This document shows positions 18,997-27,586 of a stretch of DNA of 64,000 bases, one piece after another. Origin of the DNA: an uncultured Aquimarina sp. (GTDB taxonomy: Bacteria > Bacteroidota > Bacteroidia > Flavobacteriales > Flavobacteriaceae). The stretch's first letter is position 1. Each line of letters starts with the position of its first letter. The position numbers were made by a program, and so were the translations under genes. The notes under the pieces are model-generated. The model did no database searches. It was not told where the DNA came from and saw only the letters and a program-made list of their open reading frames with translations. Location: NCBI RefSeq assembly GCF_947492405.1, contig NZ_CANLMP010000003.1:620001-684000 (forward strand), in the 5' to 3' direction.

Positions 18997-19503
18997 ATGA
19001 TACCTGAAATAGAGAAATCATTAAATGAACAAGTACGATATGAGGCTACAGCATCTGCACAATATCTTTCTATGGCATGTTGGGCTGACGTAAATGGATA
19101 TAATGGGATAGCAGACTTTTTTTATACTCAATCTGAAGAAGAACGTGTTCATATGACTAAACTAGTCAAATTCATTAATGAAAGAAATGGGCAAGCTGTA
19201 ATACCTGCTATCGAAAAACCAAGAGATGATTTTAAATCATTAAGAGAATTATTCGAAATTTTCTTGGAAAGCGAAGAGTTTGTAACTGCGCAGATCAATA
19301 ATGTTATTTTTCAATGCCTAGAGCATAAAGATTATAATGTGCATAATTTTATGCAATGGTATGTAGCAGAACAATTAGAGGAAGAAGCGGTAGCCAGAAC
19401 TTTATTGGATAAATTGAAAATTATCGGCGATGATAAATCTGGACATTATTTGTTCGATAGAGATATTAATACCTTTCAGATTAGTAATTCACAAGAAGAG
19501 TAG
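18997..19503 (+). CDS. ftnA: Ferritin (non-haem, prokaryotic type)
   Basis: A 168-residue four-helix-bundle iron-storage protein. Ferroxidase-centre residues line up one position before those of E. coli FtnA: Glu16 and Tyr23 in YEATASAQY, Glu49 and His52 in EEERVHM, with QCLEHKDY and WYVAEQLEEEAVA on the later helices. No haem-binding methionine of bacterioferritin is seen. It is followed by a terminator and then by a separate small Cys/Lys-rich gene. An upstream Fur-like box was not recognised in the 250-bp spacer. Confidence 0.95.
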   Translation: MIPEIEKSLNEQVRYEATASAQYLSMACWADVNGYNGIADFFYTQSEEERVHMTKLVKFINERNGQAVIPAIEKPRDDFKSLRELFEIFLESEEFVTAQINNVIFQCLEHKDYNVHNFMQWYVAEQLEEEAVARTLLDKLKIIGDDKSGHYLFDRDINTFQISNSQEE

Positions 19504-19537
19504 GTAACTGGTTGTTAATAAGTAACTAAATAAAATT

Positions 19538-19570
19538 AAAAGATTCTTTTTTTGAGAATCTTTTTTTTAT
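19538..19570 (+). terminator. Rho-independent terminator of the ferritin gene
   Basis: AAAAGATTCT pairs with AGAATCTTTT over a 7-base loop (19538-19564), followed by a run of T. Confidence 0.85.
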
Positions 19571-19577
19571 ATTTTTG
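19570..19577 (+). promoter_or_regulatory. -7 box of the small Cys/Lys-rich gene
   Basis: TATTTTTG at 19570-19577 matches TAnnTTTG exactly and lies directly after the ferritin terminator, 34 bp before the GTG start of the small ORF. No clear TTG -33 element was located because the upstream bases belong to the terminator hairpin. Confidence 0.5.
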
Positions 19578-19611
19578 CTCTTTATTTAGATTCAATAAAA
19601 ATTAAATACTA

Positions 19612-19755
19612 GTGCAAAATTCTGTAATTACCTCTTTGTATTCGCCTTGTGAAGCAATAAATTGTGAAGTTAGCTGCGGTGGCAAAAAGAAAAAATGTTG
19701 TAAGAAATATAAGAAGAAAGGAAAAAGTAATTGTAAAAGATGCCCTAAATTATAA
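19612..19755 (+). CDS. Small Cys/Lys-rich protein, 47 codons
   Basis: An open frame with a GTG start; the upstream frame closes at 19603-19605, so the start cannot be earlier. The product begins MQNSVITSLYSPCEAINCEV and continues with a very basic, cysteine-rich tail containing CGGKKKKCCKKYKKKGK and ending CKRCPKL. It has seven cysteines and no hydrophobic segment, which suggests metal or nucleic-acid binding, but the function is unknown. It has its own -7 box (19570-19577) and a perfect terminator (19788-19813), so it is a separate transcription unit just downstream of ferritin. A regulatory RNA containing this ORF is the alternative. Confidence 0.6.
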   Translation: MQNSVITSLYSPCEAINCEVSCGGKKKKCCKKYKKKGKSNCKRCPKL

Positions 19756-19787
19756 GTTAATAAGCTAGAATTGTATAATAAACTCCT

Positions 19788-19818
19788 AATAAGCATGTGA
19801 TCGCATGCTTATTTTTTT
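19788..19818 (+). terminator. Rho-independent terminator of the small Cys/Lys-rich gene
   Basis: A perfect 10-bp stem (AATAAGCATG / CATGCTTATT) with the 6-base loop TGATCG, then a run of seven T. Confidence 0.9.
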
Positions 19819-19919
19819 GCTTTTTTTTGAATAAACAAATAACAAATACTACTCCTGATTGATTTAATTTTATAATTGATTAAGAGTTTATTAGGATAAA
19901 TTACAAGATTGATTTTATA

Positions 19920-19945
19920 GATTAGTATCGTATAAATTACTAATC
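19920..19945. promoter_or_regulatory. 8-bp inverted repeat just before the DUF6503-like lipoprotein gene
   Basis: GATTAGTA and TACTAATC are perfect inverted copies separated by 10 bp, ending 7 bp before the ATG at 19953. The size and spacing fit an operator or a small leader hairpin, but the binding factor is unknown. Confidence 0.35.
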
Positions 19946-19952
19946 GTTTAAA

Positions 19953-20705
19953 ATGATTGTTGGTAAAACAATAAAGGCACTACTTTTTCAAAGTATTTTT
20001 TTAGGATCATTGTTCTTTTTAATCAGCTGTTCTGTACCTGTAGAGGAGTTAAACGGTAGAGAAATTTTACAAAAAAGTAAAAAATATCATGACCCTTCGG
20101 ATGTATGGGGAGAAATAAGTTTTGACGTTTATATTCAAGAACCTAGAATAGCAAACCCGACGCGATATTCTATTGTAAAAATGAATAACACTACAGGTTC
20201 ATTTGAACTTCAGCGGAATAGAGATCAATATGTATCTACTCATATAGTAGAAGAGAATGGACTTACCAAGGTGTTACTAAATAATTCAGAAACTATAGAT
20301 TCTATATTGGTTGCTAAATATCGATTACAATCGAAAAGAAGCAGTGTATACCAGAAATTTTATCAAATAATGTATGGTTTACCAATGGCATTGAATGATC
20401 AAACTTTAAAAAGTATTGATACGACTACTATTGTTGATTTTAATAATGAAAAAAGTTATAGAATTGAAGTAGAATTAAAAGAAGCAGTGTTTTCTGAATT
20501 TTGGAAATTATATATAAGAACTTCAGATTACAAATTAGTTGGATTAGAGATTATCTTCCCCAATGATCCTAAAAAAGGAGAACGATTATATTTTGATAAA
20601 GATTTTAATTATAAAGGAATTATTGTACCAAGGATTAGACATTGGCATGAATATCATGACAATAGCTATTCAGGATCGGATATAATTGTTAAAAGTATTG
20701 ACTGA
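19953..20705 (+). CDS. DUF6503-like outer-membrane lipoprotein
   Basis: A 250-residue lipoprotein; the lipobox FLISC gives Cys26. The mature part (ILQKSKKYHDPSDVWGEISFDVY, then SKRSSVYQKFYQIMYGLPMAL, FWKLYIRTSDYKLVGLEI and WHEYHDN) resembles the DUF6503 family of Bacteroidota, which has a lipoprotein-carrier (LolA-like) shell fold built of antiparallel strands. The role is not established. It is flanked by an upstream inverted repeat and a 237-bp downstream spacer, so it is probably monocistronic. Confidence 0.7.
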   Translation: MIVGKTIKALLFQSIFLGSLFFLISCSVPVEELNGREILQKSKKYHDPSDVWGEISFDVYIQEPRIANPTRYSIVKMNNTTGSFELQRNRDQYVSTHIVEENGLTKVLLNNSETIDSILVAKYRLQSKRSSVYQKFYQIMYGLPMALNDQTLKSIDTTTIVDFNNEKSYRIEVELKEAVFSEFWKLYIRTSDYKLVGLEIIFPNDPKKGERLYFDKDFNYKGIIVPRIRHWHEYHDNSYSGSDIIVKSID

Positions 20706-20942
20706 TAATTTAGCAAAATCTTTTTCAAAAAAACACAAAAAAATATCTGTATGATGTAACATTACACGTTTTAATAGGTATAGTATATAGATGTACCTTA
20801 GTTTTAAATTGCATTAATTGAAGAGTTCTATAAGATGTTATTCAATTTTATGATCAAGATATTATGGAATAATTAAAGTAAATATCTCGGTGCGATTGAG
20901 ACGTAGTATTAGTCACATTTTAAAAACTATCAAGATTTAACG

Positions 20943-21842
20943 ATGATAAAATTAAAAATTATAAGAACATTATTTTTCTTTGTTATACTACCTATATTAG
21001 GATATACTCAGAATAACAAACAATCTCTTTTATACTTAAATCAAAAACCTCCTGGATTACAACCAGAAATATTTGCTCCTGACATAATTTCTAAATCTTC
21101 AGAATATGAATTTGGATCTATCTTCTCTAAAGACGGGAAAGAATTTTTTTACGGAGTTGATGTAAATGGGAAATCAGAGATTAGGTATACCAGATTAGAG
21201 AAAGATTCTTGGACAACACCAGAAATAATTATATCCGATCCAAATTTTGGTTTCAATGATCCGTTTCTATCACCAAATGAATATCAATTGTATTACATAT
21301 CGAATCGGCCAGTAAAAGAAAAAGGAAGTGAAAAAGATTATGATATCTGGTATTCTGAGAAAAGACCCTATGGATGGTCTAAACCTAAAAATGCAGGAGC
21401 TGCTATTAATACTGATAGTAATGAATATTATATATCCTTTACGGATAGTGGCACCATGTACTTTAGTTCAAATAATAATTCAGGAAATGATGATTTTGAT
21501 ATATATGCTTCAAAAAAAATAAATGGTGAATTTCAGAAACCAAAGAAATTGAGTGATGCTATAAATACGAAAAGTTACGAAGCTGATGTATTTGTGGCTC
21601 CAGATGAATCTTATATCATTTTTTGTGCGAGACGCAAAGAAGGATTAGGTAGGGGAGATTTATATATAAGTTTTAAAAATGAAGATGGTAGTTGGACTAC
21701 ATCTAAGAATATGGGAGCTTCCATCAATACTAAGGGACATGAATTATGTCCATTTGTAACCAAAGATGGAAAATACTTTTTCTATACTAGTAATCAAGAT
21801 ATTTATTGGGTTGATGCTTCTATTATTAATCAATATCGATAG
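20943..21842 (+). CDS. Secreted PD40 (WD40-like) beta-propeller protein
   Basis: A 299-residue protein with signal peptide MIKLKIIRTLFFFVILPILGYTQ. It contains PD40 repeats with the usual pattern of SxDG turns followed by YYIS, for example FSKDGKEFFYGVDVNG, LSPNEYQLYYISNR, DSGTMYFSSNNNSGNDDFDIY, APDESYIIFCARR and TKDGKYFFYTSNQ. The family is common among TolB-like and OmpA-associated envelope proteins and usually mediates protein contacts in the periplasm. No OmpA domain is attached here. Confidence 0.85.
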   Translation: MIKLKIIRTLFFFVILPILGYTQNNKQSLLYLNQKPPGLQPEIFAPDIISKSSEYEFGSIFSKDGKEFFYGVDVNGKSEIRYTRLEKDSWTTPEIIISDPNFGFNDPFLSPNEYQLYYISNRPVKEKGSEKDYDIWYSEKRPYGWSKPKNAGAAINTDSNEYYISFTDSGTMYFSSNNNSGNDDFDIYASKKINGEFQKPKKLSDAINTKSYEADVFVAPDESYIIFCARRKEGLGRGDLYISFKNEDGSWTTSKNMGASINTKGHELCPFVTKDGKYFFYTSNQDIYWVDASIINQYR

Positions 21843-22116
21843 AAATAATGGGGAGTTTTGTTGTTTATTGTTTTGAGATAAAGATGACAATTTAATATTA
21901 TTCTAATCCGTTATGCATTTTGATTTTTTTATTCAAAATTCGTCGATTAGAGTGCTTCGACTAAAAGAAGAAGCGTATACTCCAGAGGCGGGCAGGCTAA
22001 TTTCCCTTCTGTCATCTCGGGCGTAGTTGAGAGGTCATTTTGGAAAATTACTCGAATTGACGCTTTTCTTTAACATTTCCTTCAAAATGCACAACAGGTT
22101 ATTCTAAAAAAATCGT

Positions 22117-22147
22117 AAAGCCTATTAATTTTTGATAGGCTTTTTTT
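22117..22147 (+). terminator. Hairpin terminator far downstream of the PD40 gene
   Basis: A 9-bp stem AAAGCCTAT / ATAGGCTTT with a 9-base loop, continued by T residues. Its AGCCTAT/ATAGGCT core is the same as the terminator after the cold-shock gene (43715-43741). The 275-bp distance from the PD40 stop suggests a long 3' UTR or an unannotated RNA. Confidence 0.8.
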
Positions 22148-22154
22148 AGATTTG
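22147..22154 (+). promoter_or_regulatory. Candidate -7 box for the YARHG-protein operon
   Basis: TAGATTTG matches TAnnTTTG and lies 65 bp before the ATG at 22220. The -33 element is not convincing because the terminator hairpin occupies that position. Confidence 0.4.
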
Positions 22155-22219
22155 TATCTTACCCTCCCTTTTTCTGATGATTAACCTTTTATATCAATTT
22201 TAAAAAAGTAATATCGTTT

Positions 22220-22984
22220 ATGATAAGATATTTGTTAGTCATAGTTGTTTTTATTTCTTCTAAAAACTATGCCCAGGAAACTGAATTTGATAAATTACTA
22301 GATTTATTTACCGAATCTAAAAAACAAATCCCAAAAGATTTAGCACAGAAATATTTTGATTTTAAATCAACCGAAAGGGCAAATACGCTGTTGACAGGTA
22401 AAATAGTTGTTAAGACAAATGATTATATTGTTTTATCTACCGTTTTAGAGTGCAGTGCCGGGGGCAGTTGTGAACAATCTTCTATAACTTCATTTAGTGA
22501 TAATGGCGATAGAATTAATACTATAGCTTATGAAAGAGAAATGGCCGATTGCTCTTTTGATGATAAAAGAGAATCTGTTTTTATCTCCAGTGATTTATTA
22601 GTTTTTAAAGAGACAAGAGAAAAATTGGATTGTTTGGGAGACGGCAAACAGATTGGGATAAAGGAGTGGTTAGAGTTTCAGCCTATAAAAGAAAATGGAA
22701 CATTCTCAAAACCATATACAGATCTAAAAGCAATTGAAAGGGACAACTACATATTTTCTCATAGAGTTTTTACTCCAGACGAACTTGATCAGAAAACCGA
22801 AGAAGAGTTGGCGATTATTAAAAATGAGATTTTCGCCTCACACGGGTATATGTTTACAACAGAAAAGTGGCAAGATTATTTTGAATCAAAATCGTGGTAT
22901 ATGCCCTCAGATGATGATGCTATTGGCAAGTTGACAGAAATAGAAAAAAAGAATATAGAATTGATTTTAAGTATTAAAAAATGA
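22220..22984 (+). CDS. YARHG-domain secreted protein
   Basis: A 254-residue protein with signal peptide MIRYLLVIVVFISSKNYAQ. The C-terminal region (about residues 180-250) fits the YARHG domain, an extracellular module of unknown function: an LxxLKNEIFASHGYMF-like core (IIKNEIFASHGYMF), then YFESKSWYMPSDD, ending LTEIEKKNIELI. The middle part has the cysteine-containing stretch ECSAGGSCEQSS and CLGDGK. The last codons overlap the next gene by 4 bp (ATGA), so translation is probably coupled with the protein encoded at 22981. Confidence 0.8.
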   Translation: MIRYLLVIVVFISSKNYAQETEFDKLLDLFTESKKQIPKDLAQKYFDFKSTERANTLLTGKIVVKTNDYIVLSTVLECSAGGSCEQSSITSFSDNGDRINTIAYEREMADCSFDDKRESVFISSDLLVFKETREKLDCLGDGKQIGIKEWLEFQPIKENGTFSKPYTDLKAIERDNYIFSHRVFTPDELDQKTEEELAIIKNEIFASHGYMFTTEKWQDYFESKSWYMPSDDDAIGKLTEIEKKNIELILSIKK

Positions 22985-23742
22985 GGATAATAGGGATACT
23001 TATATTCATATTAATTTCAAGAACATCCTTTGGTCAGGCAAAAACCATTCATGTTTTTGTTGCTTTGTGTGATAATATAAATCAAGGTATTGTTCCCGTT
23101 CCGAAGAGCATTGGAAATGGTCAGGATCCTAAAAATAATTTATACTGGGGAGCTGGATATGGTGTAAAGACATTTTTTAAAGTTAAAACCAGAGACTGGG
23201 AATTGCTAAGAAGCATTCCTTCTAAAGATTCTAATATTTTAGAAAGATTGTTGTTTAAACATGCTACTAAAGACGTTTATATGTTAGCAGATGCGTACGA
23301 TGGAGCTAAAATCAAAACAAGTATAGAAGATTTTTTGAAATCATCTAACGGTCAGATTCCGATACAGATAAAAGAAAAAGAGAGTTTGTTAGATTTTGGG
23401 GGAGGATCGGATTTATTAGCATATGTAGGACATGATGGTTTAATGGATTTTGAAGTAAACGTTTCCTATAAAGAATCTGTTACTAAAACAAGAGATGTTA
23501 TTATTCTGGCTTGCTATAGTAAAAGTTATTTTTCTCCTGAGATTAAAAAAGCAAAAGCTAATCCGATATTGTGGACAACACATCTTATGGCTCCTGAAGC
23601 GTATACATTAAAAGCTGCAATTGATGGATGGATTAGGAAAGAATCAGGAAGTCAGATTGATGAAAGGGCTGCTCAATCATATCATAAATATCAAAAATGT
23701 GGTATTAGAGGAGCCAGAAATTTATTTACTACAGGTTTTTAG
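22981..23742 (+). CDS. Secreted protein with a His/Cys dyad, possible clan-CD-like fold
   Basis: A 253-residue protein with signal peptide MRIIGILIFILISRTSFGQ and translational overlap with the upstream YARHG gene. I do not recognise a named family. Suggestive features are AYVGHDGLMDF (His151) followed 26 residues later by a hydrophobic strand ending VIILACYS (Cys178); the spacing and the small residues around them resemble the His and Cys of caspase, gingipain and other clan-CD peptidases. The early YWGAGYGVKTFF and the final CGIRGARNLFTTGF are other likely conserved blocks. Catalytic activity is inference only. Confidence 0.55.
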   Translation: MRIIGILIFILISRTSFGQAKTIHVFVALCDNINQGIVPVPKSIGNGQDPKNNLYWGAGYGVKTFFKVKTRDWELLRSIPSKDSNILERLLFKHATKDVYMLADAYDGAKIKTSIEDFLKSSNGQIPIQIKEKESLLDFGGGSDLLAYVGHDGLMDFEVNVSYKESVTKTRDVIILACYSKSYFSPEIKKAKANPILWTTHLMAPEAYTLKAAIDGWIRKESGSQIDERAAQSYHKYQKCGIRGARNLFTTGF

Positions 23743-23930
23743 GGCTTCTAAACACTATAAACCACTCGGACAATACCCTTTTTTCAGGGGGGTAATTGAT
23801 TTTTTTTAATGATATTTTTGAGTATCAAAAAGGTAGAAGATGCTTTTATATTTTAAGAAGACTCTTTTTTTTACCTATATTTCTATGATGAATATCGAGA
23901 TCGTGTATTCATTTTTATATTGAAAAAATA

Positions 23931-26249
23931 ATGGCCAACAATCAACAGTACATCAATGAACTCCTTCAAAAGCTGGAGATTCTTTCAAAAAAACAGGAAG
24001 TTTTTCGTAGAGAAATACTAGACTTAAAAGATGAAATTTATCAGTTAAAGACTTCTGAAGGGCAAAAAGAAAATCCAATTGTAAAGGAAAAAACGATTTC
24101 TCCAATTCCTGAACCAGTCCCAAAGATAGCAGAAGATACGTCTAAACCCATTGAACCTGTGGCACAGAAACAACCTGTGAAGCCAGTTTCGAATCCTGTG
24201 GTTAAAAAAGTTGTTAAACCAAAAGGAAAATCTAACCTAGAAAAATTTATTGGAGAAAATCTGATTAGTAAAATAGGAGTGATCATTTTAATAATTGGGG
24301 TAGCCATAGGAGCCAAATATTCTATAGATAATGATTTGATAAGCCCATTAACTAGGATTATGCTAGGATACCTTACAGGTGTTGGTCTAATCGCTGTTGG
24401 GATGAAACTAAAAAAGAAGTACCATAATTTTAGTGCGGTTTTAGTAAGCGGCGCCATGGCGATATTATATTTTATCACCTTTTTAGCCTATAGCTTGTAT
24501 GATCTCTTTCCGCAATTATTCACATTTGTACTAATGCTCTTGTTTACTATTTTTACAGTGTTTGCAGCGATACAATATAATAAACAAGTAATTGCTCATA
24601 TAGGATTAGTGGGTGCTTATGCAGTTCCGTTTTTATTAAGTGATGGATCTGGGCAAGTAGTAGTGTTATTCAGTTATATGGCAATCATTAATATTGGGAT
24701 TTTATTCATAGCACTACAGCGATATTGGAAGTCATTGTATTATTCTTCTTTTTTCCTTACTTGGTTAATTTACTTTGGCTGGTATGCTTCGGATTATGAA
24801 ACTGACATTCATTTTAAGCTGGCATTTGTCTTTTTATTAGTGTTTTTTGCTACGTTCTACTCTATATTCTTAGTATATAAACTTCGGAAAAAGGAGAAGT
24901 TTGGTACAGGAGACGTTATACTTCAGTTGATTAATGCTTTTGTTTTTTATGGGATTGGTTTTGCTATACTAAACGATCATCCTTTAGGAGAACAATTATT
25001 AGGAATATTTACTTTGGCGAATGCGATCATACATTTTGCGGTGAGTGTTATTATTTATAGATTAAAGTTAGCAGATCGCAATTTATTTTACTTTACTTCA
25101 GGAATGGTATTGGTCTTTATCAGTATTGCATTCCCTGTGCAGTTAGATGGTAATTGGGTAACATTATTATGGGCCGCAGAAGCTGCTTTACTATTTTGGA
25201 TAGGTAGAACTAAAAAGGTTCCTATTTATGAAAAACTGTCGTATCCAGTGATGGCATTAACCTTTTTTAGTTTGATTCAGGATTGGTGGTTTTATTATAT
25301 AGAATACTCGTTTGATTCATTAGAGCCAGAAACGGGAATGACTCCGTTTTTTAATATTTCCTTACTCACATCTTTACTATGTGCAGTTTCGTTTGGATAC
25401 ATTTTGTATGTACATCGCAGTGATAAACATCCATTTCCTTGGCCTAATTACAAAACCTTGTATCAATTAATCTCTCTGTGGATTTCGGCTATGTTTTTGT
25501 TCATTTTATACATGGCCTTTTTCTTAGAAATTATAGAATATTGGAATGCTTTCGAAGGCAATAGATCGGAGTTTCGAGGAATTTGGTTAATAAATTATAC
25601 ACTAATCTTCCTAACAATTTTATCTTTTTTAAATATCAAGAAGTTTAAAAACATGGTTTTTGGCTATATTAATATACTCCTTAATATATTCACTTTACTT
25701 ATTTTCCTAACAAATGGATTATATATACTTAGTGAATTACGAGAAAGTTATTTGAGCCCAACACTTCTCGAATCTGGTGAAGCAGGTTTTTATCACATTG
25801 GTATCCGGTATATTTCATTAGCTTTTGGTACTGGTTTATTGGTAGCTTGTTATCAATATGTGAGACAAGAGTTTCTAGGAAGAACATTTAAGATAGCCTT
25901 TGATATTATATTACAAATTGCTATTCTTTGGATGATTAGCAGTGAGTTGATTCATTGGTTGGATATGGCTGGCTACGCGTCTTCAGATAAACTAGGATTA
26001 AGTATTCTTTGGGGTCTATACTCATTGTTATTAATTGTTTTAGGGTTTTGGAAAAAGATAAAACATATACGGATTATCGCCTTTTCACTTTTTGGAATTA
26101 CCTTAATAAAACTATTCCTATATGATATTTCGCACCTTAATACGATTTCTAAGACCATCGTATTTGTATCCTTAGGGTTGTTATTATTGGTTATTTCGTT
26201 CTTATATAATAAATACAAACATATCATTACAGATGAGGTCAAAGATTAA
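23931..26249 (+). CDS. DUF2339 multi-spanning membrane protein
   Basis: A 772-residue integral membrane protein. Residues 1-35 form a coiled coil, residues 40-85 a Pro/Lys/Val-rich linker, and residue 95 onward carries more than 20 hydrophobic segments. The start of the membrane part (NLEKFIGENLISKIGVIILIIGVAIGAKY) is the signature of DUF2339. The family is found in many Gram-negative bacteria, often with a DUF3999 gene, and its function is unknown. The 3' end overlaps the DUF3999 gene by 17 bp. Confidence 0.9.
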   Translation: MANNQQYINELLQKLEILSKKQEVFRREILDLKDEIYQLKTSEGQKENPIVKEKTISPIPEPVPKIAEDTSKPIEPVAQKQPVKPVSNPVVKKVVKPKGKSNLEKFIGENLISKIGVIILIIGVAIGAKYSIDNDLISPLTRIMLGYLTGVGLIAVGMKLKKKYHNFSAVLVSGAMAILYFITFLAYSLYDLFPQLFTFVLMLLFTIFTVFAAIQYNKQVIAHIGLVGAYAVPFLLSDGSGQVVVLFSYMAIINIGILFIALQRYWKSLYYSSFFLTWLIYFGWYASDYETDIHFKLAFVFLLVFFATFYSIFLVYKLRKKEKFGTGDVILQLINAFVFYGIGFAILNDHPLGEQLLGIFTLANAIIHFAVSVIIYRLKLADRNLFYFTSGMVLVFISIAFPVQLDGNWVTLLWAAEAALLFWIGRTKKVPIYEKLSYPVMALTFFSLIQDWWFYYIEYSFDSLEPETGMTPFFNISLLTSLLCAVSFGYILYVHRSDKHPFPWPNYKTLYQLISLWISAMFLFILYMAFFLEIIEYWNAFEGNRSEFRGIWLINYTLIFLTILSFLNIKKFKNMVFGYINILLNIFTLLIFLTNGLYILSELRESYLSPTLLESGEAGFYHIGIRYISLAFGTGLLVACYQYVRQEFLGRTFKIAFDIILQIAILWMISSELIHWLDMAGYASSDKLGLSILWGLYSLLLIVLGFWKKIKHIRIIAFSLFGITLIKLFLYDISHLNTISKTIVFVSLGLLLLVISFLYNKYKHIITDEVKD

Positions 26250-27465
26250 TATACTAGGTTGTGTACTTTTTTTAATCTGTTCTACTATATATGGGCAGAT
26301 AGATAGATATGAGTATAAAAGAGAACTAAAAGACATTACCGATAGTTGGCATCGTATAATGTTGCCCGATGAACTATTTAAAAACGTATCATCTGATCTT
26401 TCGGATATTAGAATTTATGGGATTACAAAAGAAAATGATACGGTAGAAGCTCCTTATATTTTGAAAAAAAATAGAGAGAAAATATCTAGTAAACAAGTTG
26501 ATTTCGAAATTATAAATAGAGCAACGACTAAAGGGGGAACTTTTATAACTTTTAAAATACCATTGGACCAAGCAATTAATCAGATTAAGTTATTCTTTAA
26601 AGAAGATAATTTTGATAGACTTATTAATTTAGAAGGAAGTCAAAACCTCAAAGAATGGTATTCGATTGTTGATAGTTACCGTATCCTTTCCATTAAAAAT
26701 GAACTAACAGCGTATACATTCACAAGTCTTAAGCTTCCGGATTCTAAGTATCAATACTATCGTCTTTTTATCAAAGGAACTAATGCACCGGAGCTAAAGA
26801 ATGCTCAGATAACTTTACGTGAAGCAACAGAAGGGATTTATAAGATACATCCTATTAAATCAATCCGTACAGAAGAGAAAAAGCAAAATCGAACTACAGT
26901 AATAGATATAGATTTGCAAACAGCGGTTCCAGTAAGCTATATAAAAATAGAAGATGATAATGATTTTGATTATTATAGATCAGCACGTATAGAATACCTT
27001 AGAGATAGTATACAAACAGAAAAAGGATGGCGTTATAATTATCAAAACTTAAGCTCTGGAATCCTTAATTCTATAGAGGGAAATGAGTTTAAATGTAATA
27101 GTACGATTACGAACAAATTACGAGTGATTATTAACAATCAGGATAATGAACCGCTCACAATAGGTGCTATTAAAGTAAAAGGATATACGCACGAACTAAT
27201 CACACGATTTACAACACCTGCAACCTATTTTCTTGTCTATGGAAATACTAGGACCGGTAAGCCATCGTATGATTTGCAGTATATGTCTAATATAGTTCCT
27301 GAGAAACTGAAAACAATACAATTAGGAACAGAACAAGGTATTGAAAAAAAGGGAGAGAAGGTTGTTGCACCACTTTTTGAAAACAAAATCTGGTTGTGGG
27401 CAGTGATGGGTATCATTATCGCATTATTAGGAGGATTTACACTGATGATGATGAAAAAGAAATAA
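26233..27465 (+). CDS. DUF3999 family membrane-anchored protein
   Basis: A 410-residue protein with signal peptide (ILGCVLFLICSTIYGQ) and one C-terminal membrane helix near residues 385-405 (WAVMGIIIALLGGFTLMMM) followed by KKK. The large periplasmic part has the DUF3999 beta-rich pattern (DSWHRIMLPDELFKN, SDIRIYGI, YYRLFIKGTNAPELKN). Its start lies inside the DUF2339 gene (17-bp overlap), which fits the known pairing of the two families. It probably forms a complex with the DUF2339 protein. Confidence 0.85.
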   Translation: MRSKINILGCVLFLICSTIYGQIDRYEYKRELKDITDSWHRIMLPDELFKNVSSDLSDIRIYGITKENDTVEAPYILKKNREKISSKQVDFEIINRATTKGGTFITFKIPLDQAINQIKLFFKEDNFDRLINLEGSQNLKEWYSIVDSYRILSIKNELTAYTFTSLKLPDSKYQYYRLFIKGTNAPELKNAQITLREATEGIYKIHPIKSIRTEEKKQNRTTVIDIDLQTAVPVSYIKIEDDNDFDYYRSARIEYLRDSIQTEKGWRYNYQNLSSGILNSIEGNEFKCNSTITNKLRVIINNQDNEPLTIGAIKVKGYTHELITRFTTPATYFLVYGNTRTGKPSYDLQYMSNIVPEKLKTIQLGTEQGIEKKGEKVVAPLFENKIWLWAVMGIIIALLGGFTLMMMKKK

Positions 27466-27586
27466 AACTTCTGACCAACTCAGAACTATTGGCTCAAGAC
27501 GTGCGTCAAAAAAAAATGAATAAGCTGTCCAAATACTAAAAACTACTTCGTCATAGAACCATATAAACCAAAAAATAAATAAACTT

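Larger units (their letters stand above)
21843..22219. other. Intergenic region of 377 bp with a relict dispersed repeat
   Basis: No coding frame is convincing. A patch that is less AT-rich than its surroundings (about 21955-22050) contains GTCATCTCGGGCGTAGTTGAGAGGTC at 22011-22036, which looks like a decayed copy of a dispersed bacterial intergenic repeat. A clear hairpin terminator follows at 22117-22147, 275 bp after the last gene, then a TAnnTTTG box for the next gene. Confidence 0.6.

Noticed and set aside
24041..24478. A 145-codon minus-strand frame inside the DUF2339 gene
   Set aside because: It overlaps the conserved start of the DUF2339 membrane domain and has no independent support.
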